NCBI GenBank assembly: GCA_038043285.1
Contig: JBBTCJ010000092.1
Coordinates: 1 to 53,274, forward strand
Source of the DNA: JBBTCJ01 sp038043285
Lineage (GTDB): Bacteria > Planctomycetota > Phycisphaerae > UBA1845
Reading direction: 5' to 3'
Length of the DNA stretch: 53,274 bases
Positions 25,101 through 32,900 of this stretch are shown here, one piece after another (the first letter of the stretch is position 1; the number at the start of each line of letters is the position of its first letter). The notes under the pieces are model-generated. The model worked only from the letters and a program-made list of their open reading frames with translations, was not told the DNA's origin and did not search any database. A program made the position numbers and the translations under genes.

Positions 25101-26767
25101 TCCACGCGCTTGTCGAAAAGCTCGGTGATCGTCTTGCCCAACTGTGAGGCGTCGGCGTAGTCCAGGGGAATCAGTCGGAGGGGAAACTTCAGGGCCGTGG
25201 AGGGCTGATCCAACTGCCGCACGATCTGCTCGACAAGGCTGATCTGCTCCTCTCGACCGGAGACGATCAAGGTGTTGGTGCGCACGTCGGCGGCGATGCC
25301 CACGTTGTAGACCAGGGCCTTGCCGGTCGTCTCGGCGGACACCGAGCCCTTTCCGCTGCCGTCGGGGTCTTCGGGGAGTTTTTTGCCGTCGTCGAACATC
25401 TTCTTCAAGGTGTCGGCGATCCCCTCGGCGGCGGCGAAGTGCAACGGGAACAAGCGTACAGCGAGGTCTGCGCCCAGCGGCACGCCGTCCAGCAAGCGGA
25501 TCAATTCGCCGATCGGCTCGGTGTTCGATTCCGCAGTGGCGACGATCAAGCTGTTGGTGCCCCCGTCGGCGATGATCTTCGCCGGCTTCTGGAGGTCGAT
25601 CGGCGGCAGCTCGGTCAATTCTCCGCTGGGCGAGGCCTTGGTGATCCTCAGCCGCTGGATGACTTCCTCGACGGCCTGCCTTTCGCCGCTCGCCTGGGCC
25701 TTGAGCAGGTCGTCGATTACTTTCTTCATTTCTTCGGACTTGGAGTGCAGCAGCGGAAAGACCGTCAGGCGAACCTCGCCGAAGCCCTTGGCCGGCTCCA
25801 CGTCCATCGAGTCGATGATGCTCTGGAGCTTCTGCCGCTCCGTCTCGCGGGCGGTAATCGCAATGGTGTTGTTGGAATTGTTGGGAATGATCTGGAGCTT
25901 TTCCTTCTCCTTCCCGGCGCCGCCGGCTTCGCGGAGCTTGTTGATGACCTTCTCCAGCTCCTTGGCGACCTCGCTCGCCTTGCGATAGCGGATCTGGAAG
26001 GTCATCAACTCGATCTTGCCCAACGGATCGGGAACGGCGTCGACCCGTTCAATCACGTCGATGATCCACTCGATTTCCGAAGGGAGGGCGGCCACCAGCA
26101 GCACGTTGGCGGACAGGGCGGTGATCGTCACCTCATCTTCGGGACGCTTCGTCGGGGTCTTGGTGGCGTCGCGGATGGCCTGCTGCACCGTGCGTGCGAT
26201 CTCCTTGGCGTCGCGCTCGGTCACGGTGACGATGCGGACGTCCTTGGCTTCGCGCGCCTCGTCCAATCCGCGAATCAGAAGCTCCAGAAGCTGGACGGCC
26301 TCCTCCGGACCTTGCAGGATGATCTGATCGCCGACCATCTCGACGCTGATGTCGGCGCCGACGAGGCGGTCCAACTGCTCGGGGGGAACCTGCTTGATGA
26401 GTTCGTCGATGCGGGCCTTTTTCGCTCGTTCTGCCTGGCGCTCGGCGGATTGTTCCGCTTTGCGCTGGGCGGCCTGCTGCGCCGCGGGGTCGCCGGGCTG
26501 CCCCGGTGGAACGGGTTGGTTCGGCTGCGACGCCCTCGGCATCGCCGGTGGGGGTTGATCCGACTCCGGCGTTGCATCCTGGGCGTCGCGCGGTTCCGCC
26601 GGTCGGGCCGGCGACGCGGCGCGCGGAGGAGAAGTTTGCGGATCGCGCTGGGGTTCCTTTTCCTGCCCAAGGGCCGGCTGGAACGCCAAGCCGCAGCAGA
26701 GAACCAGCAGGCACAGGTTCCAACCCGCCGCCCGCCGTCCGTTTGACGACACTGTCATCTCGTTCAT
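22133..26767 (-). CDS. gspD: Type II secretion secretin GspD with about 13 N-type modules
   Basis: 1,544 residues from ATG 26767, with AAAGGA nine bases upstream; normal GspD has about 650. A signal peptide ends at ALGQ (about residue 34). After a Pro/Gln-rich linker come about 13 repeats of a 75-100 residue module, each recognisable by a [TS]NSLIV-like strand followed by a helix ending in LD. The secretin barrel follows at about residues 1190-1435, with VMISVLIAEV, the VLSRP and GNITIADKIP region, and ERKVTTNVTVRDGETVVIGGL leading to IPLLGDIPVLGALFR. A Pro-rich tail ends the protein. It should form the outer-membrane gate with a very long periplasmic stack of rings. Confidence 0.92.
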   Translation of the reverse strand: MNEMTVSSNGRRAAGWNLCLLVLCCGLAFQPALGQEKEPQRDPQTSPPRAASPARPAEPRDAQDATPESDQPPPAMPRASQPNQPVPPGQPGDPAAQQAAQRKAEQSAERQAERAKKARIDELIKQVPPEQLDRLVGADISVEMVGDQIILQGPEEAVQLLELLIRGLDEAREAKDVRIVTVTERDAKEIARTVQQAIRDATKTPTKRPEDEVTITALSANVLLVAALPSEIEWIIDVIERVDAVPDPLGKIELMTFQIRYRKASEVAKELEKVINKLREAGGAGKEKEKLQIIPNNSNNTIAITARETERQKLQSIIDSMDVEPAKGFGEVRLTVFPLLHSKSEEMKKVIDDLLKAQASGERQAVEEVIQRLRITKASPSGELTELPPIDLQKPAKIIADGGTNSLIVATAESNTEPIGELIRLLDGVPLGADLAVRLFPLHFAAAEGIADTLKKMFDDGKKLPEDPDGSGKGSVSAETTGKALVYNVGIAADVRTNTLIVSGREEQISLVEQIVRQLDQPSTALKFPLRLIPLDYADASQLGKTITELFDKRVESAQAIGAKGAALEREKVFLSVDIRSNSLIVSASDENFDEITTISKQLDTRPAKLFEQIRIVHCARLSAADLKEKIDELWKRKADLRREAEMLEDLPILVADERSNSLVVASSMEDYDEISRLVATLDSQPLIESMQLFQLKYADAAVIRDMLDELFQGMQGQSEAFKAPTIIPDPRVNALIVAASRDSMERVEDVLKRLDVEAGPMTAIFKVYPLNHASSGQLSQRIQELFDSRAEGEKGARTPVVILAEDASNSLVVSASRDDHGVVVSLLELLDRPSTLAKHFKIFPLRLAKAPTVAEKLDSLFKSQGEKAGGRTDAIAIQPDERTNALVVWASPTQMVNIADVISRLDTAAPAVEMMVKVIQLKQALAEDFAKLLEDSIIGEQGGKEEQAVIVSFLEKAPDGKESLRKLLRQDIRIKPDTRTNSLMVMAPTDSMDMLESMIHDFDRIRPVTSEIRLFPLLNADAKTMVDRLSEVFDVKDGGGEGQGPRQELVFGDVSGEELATIGQQLRFAADTRTNTLIVAGAPVHLRMVEDMVRYLDSLEADDRITEVYQAKFQDTSKLAEAVKGFVEQEINVLGEGEDEESRMRRIERQISVESVGDPEKGSSNLLIGTSRRAYQRTMEMIQNLDRPEPQVMISVLIAEVTLTDNVDLGIEIAGQDLQFSEDAIVGPNGIIQGQDFDYVGGTSLGASNPLGFSFTITGEDFSFLFHALQGDNRLEVLSRPILLVRNGEEGNITIADKIPIVTGSQVTTGGNVNTTTGREDAGIILTATPHISPDGYVTIGLEQEISNVGESIQLSETVAQPIISERKVTTNVTVRDGETVVIGGLIQSRDGRSETKIPLLGDIPVLGALFRTTSDSTTKTELMVVLTVDILRTDEDRRRMSVEQRDKFILPDSIRRSPLLEGLRIKPEEEGLGPKPKPQPTEPTTAKPMPGLLPPPQPTPQEYGPRPRIYGPTIEKQTTTSTVSAPVYGPRIERTSDAAATP

Positions 26768-26993
26768 TCCAGTCGTCCTTTCCACGTCACCCATCGCCCC
26801 GACCGTGCGGGTCGGACAGGCCCAAGCTCCCCCGCTCCCTTCCAGGAAGAGGGGTCCAAAACGCGCCCCGAGGTTTTGGCACGCAACGTAGCGCGTTATT
26901 CCAACCCACTCGTTCAGCAAAGAAGGCCCGCTCGCTCGCGCTCGCGGCTCTGATCCAACGGTCTATCACAACCCGTGGCTCCGCGCGAGGCGG
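26768..26993. other. Intergenic region between giant N-module gene and gspD
   Basis: These 226 bases hold a family C repeat arm (26926-26954) and the ribosome-binding site of gspD (about 26776-26781). No gene is seen. A separate promoter for gspD is possible but not recognised. Confidence 0.5.
26926..26954. repeat. Family C repeat arm before gspD
   Basis: The segment GCCCGCTCGCTCGCGCTCGC followed by GGCTCTGAT closely resembles the arms of the inverted element in the iscU-iscA gap, with a shared GCTCGC/CTCGCGGC core. Only one arm is clear here, so this is probably a degraded copy. Confidence 0.55.
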
Positions 26994-29900
26994 TCAGGGC
27001 TTCGACGACGGCCGACGACCGCCGCTCGACGCCGGTCGACGAGGCTTGTTTGGCCCCGACGACGACTGCTGCTGCGTCAACTGGTCGATCAGCCGCTGAA
27101 TCTCATCCGCCTCGACGCGCGACGCACGAATGATCCGCGTCGCCTTCCCGCCGGGCGGGCCCATGTCCACGTGCTGATTCACCAACGCCTCCGCGTCGGC
27201 GAACAGGCTGGCGCTGCCCGCGATGGTGATCGAATTCGTCCGTGCGTCGGGCGTCACCATGATCGCCGGCGTCTGCCCGCGCGTTCCGGTTCCCGTCCGC
27301 GCCTTGGCGGTTTCGTTGACCGTGGACTCGACCAGGTCGGCCATCTCCGCGACGTTCACGCCGGACGGCAGCTTGATGATCTTGAACGGCGACTGGTCCT
27401 TCTTGTCCTCGGTGTCGATCCGCGCGACCATGTCCTCGACAGCCTTCATGTCCGTTGGAGCGGCGCGGACGATCAGATTGTTGCCCATTTCGTCGGCAAC
27501 GATGACCGGTGGCGCATAGTTCCGCCGACTGCCGCCCTGCTGACCGGCAAAGACTTCCTTCAGGCTTGACACGACCATGCCGACGTTGGCGTACTTCAGC
27601 GGGATGATCTGCGGCACGCTGCCCTTTTCGCCGGCGACGTCCATGCCCTTGATGATGACATCGAGTCGGTCAACCTCTTCCTTCGCCCCCGCAACCATCA
27701 GCGCATTGCTTTGGCTCATGACACTGAGCCGCACGTCGCCGGTGAGCTGTCCGCCGCGTCCCTGATTGCCCTTCCGCAGGTACTCCTGCATGGCGGTATG
27801 GATTTCCGTCGCGTCGGCATACAGCAGGGTCACGATCCGCACCTCGCCACCCGCGCCCGCCTGTTCGGTGTCCAGATCCGCGAGGGTCGTTTGGATTTTC
27901 TCGAAGTCCTCCGGCTTGCACTTGACGACCAGCGCCCGCGAACCGACAACGGCGCTGATGGTGATGCCCGCCTTGTCGCCGCCGGGACGTCCCTGCGCGC
28001 CGCGGACGTAAATCTCGGTCAGCGTTCGAGCGACGGCCTCCGCATCGGCGTGCTTGATCTCCACGACGTGGACGTGCTGTTGGCTGGCGTCGGCGGTGTC
28101 GATCTTGGCGATCAAGTCCTCGACGCGCTTCATGATTTGCGCCGAGGCAGAGACGATCACCGAGTTGGAGCCGTACTCCGGAGTCACGACGACCTGGTCC
28201 CGCGGGTTCGGCCCGCCGCGAAAAAGCTTGCCCAGTGCGTCCGCCACGGTTCCCGGATCAGCGAACTCCATGTGGATGGTTTTGATGGGAGTCTGGCGAT
28301 CCGTCGACGAACCCTGGGCTTCCAAGGGATCGATGACGTCGCGCTTCACGTCGTCGATTTGCGCCTGGCTCGCCCGAAGCACCAGCGTGTTCATGGCACG
28401 ATTGGCGTCCGCCGTCGGGGGGGGGACGCCGGGGGGAAGTTCCCGTCCCGACCACAGGCGCTGGATCGTCGCCGCCACCTCTCCGGCGTCGGCGTAAATC
28501 AGCGGAATCGTCACGGCGACTTGTTTGCCAACCGCCGCCGCCGGCACGTCGATCTTCCGAAGATTTTCCTCCAGGAATCCGAACACCGTGGGTCCGCCCA
28601 GCACCACCAGGGCGTTGGCCGTCTCGTCCGCCTGCACGCTGAACGCCTCGCTCCCGGCGCCCTTGGGGCCAAGCCGCTGCATGTATTCACCCATCATCTT
28701 GGTCATCTGGGCGTGGACCACCTTCGCCGAGGCATACTGCAACGGATAAATGCGGAACTCGGGCATGTCGCCGGGGACGTCGAGTGTGGTCACCAGCGAT
28801 TCGATTTCCTTGTACAAGTCGTCATCGGCCTTGATGAACAGACGCCTCGACGCATCGTGGGGCGTGATGGAGAAACGCTGTACCGCCGCCGCCCCGCCCT
28901 TGCCGCCGCGCTTCGGGTCGTACGCCTGCTGGATGGCCTCGGCTAGTGCACTGGGCGTGGCGTTCTTCAACTGAATCATGCGCAGCGACTGCGTGGACTT
29001 GTACTGTTCCTCGAGCTTGGCGACGGTGGCGAAAATCTTGTCGTGCAGGTTCTTCGGGGCGCTGAACAGGACGATCCCGCCGCCCTCGTCGCCGAGGAAC
29101 TTCGGACCGCCCGATGACGCGACGCTTCGTCCCGGTGCTCCGCCGCCCGATGCGGCGCCGAACATCTTGGACAATGTATCGGCCGCCAGCTTCGCGTCCA
29201 CGTGCGCGACTTTCACGTCGCACCATTCGTCCTCGGCCCCATCCACGTCGAGCCGGGCGACGATCCCATCGATCTCCGTAATCTGCGGCGTGGTCGCCTG
29301 GACGGTCAACATGTTCAAACGCGAATAGGCAATGAAGCTCGGTGAGTTGGGTGTCGAACCGCCGGCGGTGATCGCCCGATCGCCGCCGCCGGGCGTCGGC
29401 TTCCTGGCGCCTCCGCCCTCTCCGAAATGCGCGCCGAGGTACTGCACCACGTCGTCGACCGCGGCGTGTTGCATCTCATAATACTTGGTCATGCGTTCGG
29501 GAATGTCCCCACTTTCCAGGTCGTTGATGATCTTCCCGATGAAATCCAGGGCGGCCGTCGGGGCCGTGGCGATGATGGTGTTGCTCACCTCGCTGGCGAA
29601 GAGCTTGATGTCCTCGGGGTCGATGCCCAGCTCGTTGCTACCGCTGACCGTCGGCTGAAGAATGGTCTGCGGCAGTGTCGAACCCGGCGCCGTCGTCGGA
29701 CCCTCGCCCGGGCCGGCCTTGCCCGTCCGCACCTGCTTCCGCGAACCCGCCTCCGACAGACCCAGCATCTCGCTGAGCATCTGCTCCACTTCCTTGGCGT
29801 TGAGCTTCCTGAGCGGGAAGATGCGCATGAAACTGTCGATGGGCTTGGGCTGATCCACTGTCGCCAAGAGCTTGTAGATCTGCGGGTACTGCGCGGTCTC

Positions 29901-32900
29901 CGCCCGCAGGATCAGCGACCGATCGCGCGGGTTGGGATATACGCGCACCGCGGGCGCGGGAATCTCCGGCGCCTGCATCATGGCCTGCTGCGGTTGTTGC
30001 GGCTGCTGACCGCGCTGCGGAGCACCGCGACCCGGTTGCCCTCCCTTTTCGTCCTCGCCCGCACCCTGTCCGGCGCGGCGCATCGCCTGCTGCTGCTGAG
30101 CTTGTTGCTGGCGCTGCATCTGCGCCTGCTGCTGCTGCATGCGTTGGAACTGCGCCTGCTGCTGCTTGGTGGTGTTGAACATCTCCTCGATGATGTCTTG
30201 GGCGCTGTACACGTCGATGTAGCGCACGCGGACGATGCGGATGTCCGGTTTGACGGTGAAGTCCTTGATCTCGTCCTTGAGTTTGTCCAGCCAATCGGAG
30301 ACCTCATTCACCACCACCGACGGGCCTTCGACGACAAAAACGCCTTCCATTTCGTCGTAGTAGACCTTCAGCCCTTCGCCGGCGGGGATCTTGCGCGTAG
30401 CGGGTTTTTCCTTTTCCGCTTCGGCGCCGGACCCCTTGTCCTTTGACTTCTCCTGCGAATGTTGATCCGCCAACGGGGGCTGCATCGGTTGCGGCTGTCG
30501 GCCCATCTGGCGGATCATCGCGTCCTGCCCCACAGGATCGGCTGGGACCGGCATGTCGGGTTCCGGCTCCGCGTCGGGATGAAGCTCCTCCTCCTCGGTG
30601 TGTTCGTCGGGCTGCTGCTCCGGCGGAGGTTGAGTCGCCGACGGAGTCTGGCGCACGATTTCCGCCAGCAGCGCGTCCGCCGCCAGGCCCAACGAAGTCG
30701 GCAGTACGCAGGGATGCCCGTTGGGCTTGTCGGACGGTTTCAATTCCTCAAGACCCCAGTCTTCCTGCGTCTTGGCCCCGATGTCGATGAGTTCCACGTC
30801 GAACTCGGGAAGATTCGCCCGCAGCCACAGGGCGGCATCCTTGGCCCCCAGGCCCGCCGGGGCGCGGAATGACTTCTTAACCTTGGCCAGATCCTTTGGA
30901 TCGGGGAGGTCCACAAATTCCTTGATGTACCCGTCGATCTTGTCGAATTGCTCTTCGTCCGGGTAGGAGACGATCAGGTAATCGCCGAACGTGGCTGCCT
31001 CCACCTGGGGAACCTCGTCCTTCGGTTCCCAAAGCGCCTTGAGCACGCCCTCCAGGTCCGAGGCCGCCGACGACGCGTCGGCATATCGCAGCTCGAACAC
31101 GCGCGACGGAACCGCGGCGCCCTTCTTGAGCACAATCAACGGAGGAGCCTTATCCGTTCCCTCAAACTCCGCGACCACGCCGTCGATCTGCTTAATCTTC
31201 GCGGGGGTGGACGCCACCAGCATCGTGTCCGCGATGAGGTCCGCCTGGATGTACAAATCGCCCGAGGTAAACGTCTTGCTCGTGGCGAACTCCTCCTTTT
31301 CCTCGGACGTCGTCGATCCTTTGACGCCCGGTCGCGGCAGCTTGGGCGGTTGACCCGGCTGGGGCGCACGCGAACCCGTGTCCACCACGTTCACCACCAG
31401 ATCGAAAAGCTTGGCGGGATCGGCGTTCTTGAGTTCATAGAGCTTGAAGACCCGTCCGCGGCCCGCCATCCCATCGAGCAGGTGAATCCACTCCTCGGCC
31501 TGGTCCACGTCGCGTTGGTATCCGTGGAGCACGATCGCCCCGCTGCCCGGCGCTTCGACGATCGACAGCGATTCGCCCGTGGCAGCCTCTTGCAGCGCTC
31601 CAGGAAGGGCAGCCCCCGCCGACGGCGTCGGCGCCGCCCGCTTGACCTCGCCCACGCGCTTCACCGATGGTCGTCCGAACATCTCCTTGACCGTCCGGAT
31701 CATTTCACCCGGATCGCAATTGGCCAGTTCCACAGTGCGAAGAATGGGCGTGCTCTTTTCGCCCGGGGTGTCGAACTTCGCCGCCAACTCGCGGACCTGG
31801 TCGACGATCAGTTGCGGGGCCGCAACGACGATGCGGCCATTCCGCGCGTCCGCCTGAATGTGATACCGTTCGCTGCTCGCCGTCTTGCCCAACTGCGGCA
31901 TCCTGCGCCGCGCCGCGGCAGCGCCCGGCGCACCGGGCGTCGTCGGCGCTTCCTCGATCCCCGCATCATCCAGTTCTCCCGCGGTCTCCAACCCGCGGAC
32001 CTTGATTTCCAGGATCGGTTTGATCGCATCGACCAGCGCATCGGGGTCGGCATACTGCACGGCGATGAACTCGACCACCGGAGGCGCCGTGTTGACGTCG
32101 TGCCGCAAGACCACAAGAAGCTTTTCGATTTCCGCGAACATCGACGGCGGCGCGATCACCACCAGACGCCCGATGGCCGGCTGGGGGATGAACCTCGCGC
32201 CTTGCGGCGCACCCACGGACGCCCCGTCCTTGCCCACGGCGCGGATCCGCCGATCCGCCGGCGAACCGGAAAGCACCGAAGAAATCGTGTCCGCAATGCC
32301 CTGAATATCCGTCCCGCGAGGGAAGTCGGAGAACACCCGGATATCCGTCTCTCCGCCTTCCACGTCGAACTGGGCGATCAGTTCCGCCACGTCCTCCAAA
32401 CGAGCGGGAGACGCACGGACGATCAATCGACTTCCCATCTGAAAGATGGTCATGTCGGGCGTGGCGATGGATTCCGAGGTCGCCATGACCGCCGCCGGCG
32501 CCCCACCGCCATCCCCCGCCGGAACGGGAGCAGGTCGGGACCGCGTCGTCCGACGCGGGGCTTCCGTCGCCCCACCGAGAAGCACCTCGATCGCGGACTT
32601 GATTTCCGTCGCGTCGGCGTGCCGGATCTCGAAAATCCGCTGCTCGACCGACGCAGGCTTGTCCGCCTCCGGCAGGAAGAGCTTCAACCGTTCGATCTCC
32701 TGCGAGGAGGCCCCGATGACCAGAATGGCGTTGTCGGTCGGGATCAGCCGGATGGATGAATCCAACCCCGAGGGGCCGGCGGCGACCATCTTGCTCAGCC
32801 GCTCCACCACCGTCTCCGGGTCGGCGTTTTCGACCGCAATGCGAACGAACGGCTCGCCGCGGTCGGGCGGTTGATCGAGCTTCTGCATCAGCGCGGTGTA

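Noticed and set aside
30948..32759. 603-codon open frame on the plus strand
   Set aside because: It is the antisense shadow of the giant N-module protein; the product is Arg/His-rich and lacks domain features. Similar long shadows at 22601-24094, 24131-25147 and 25439-26746 were rejected for the same reason.
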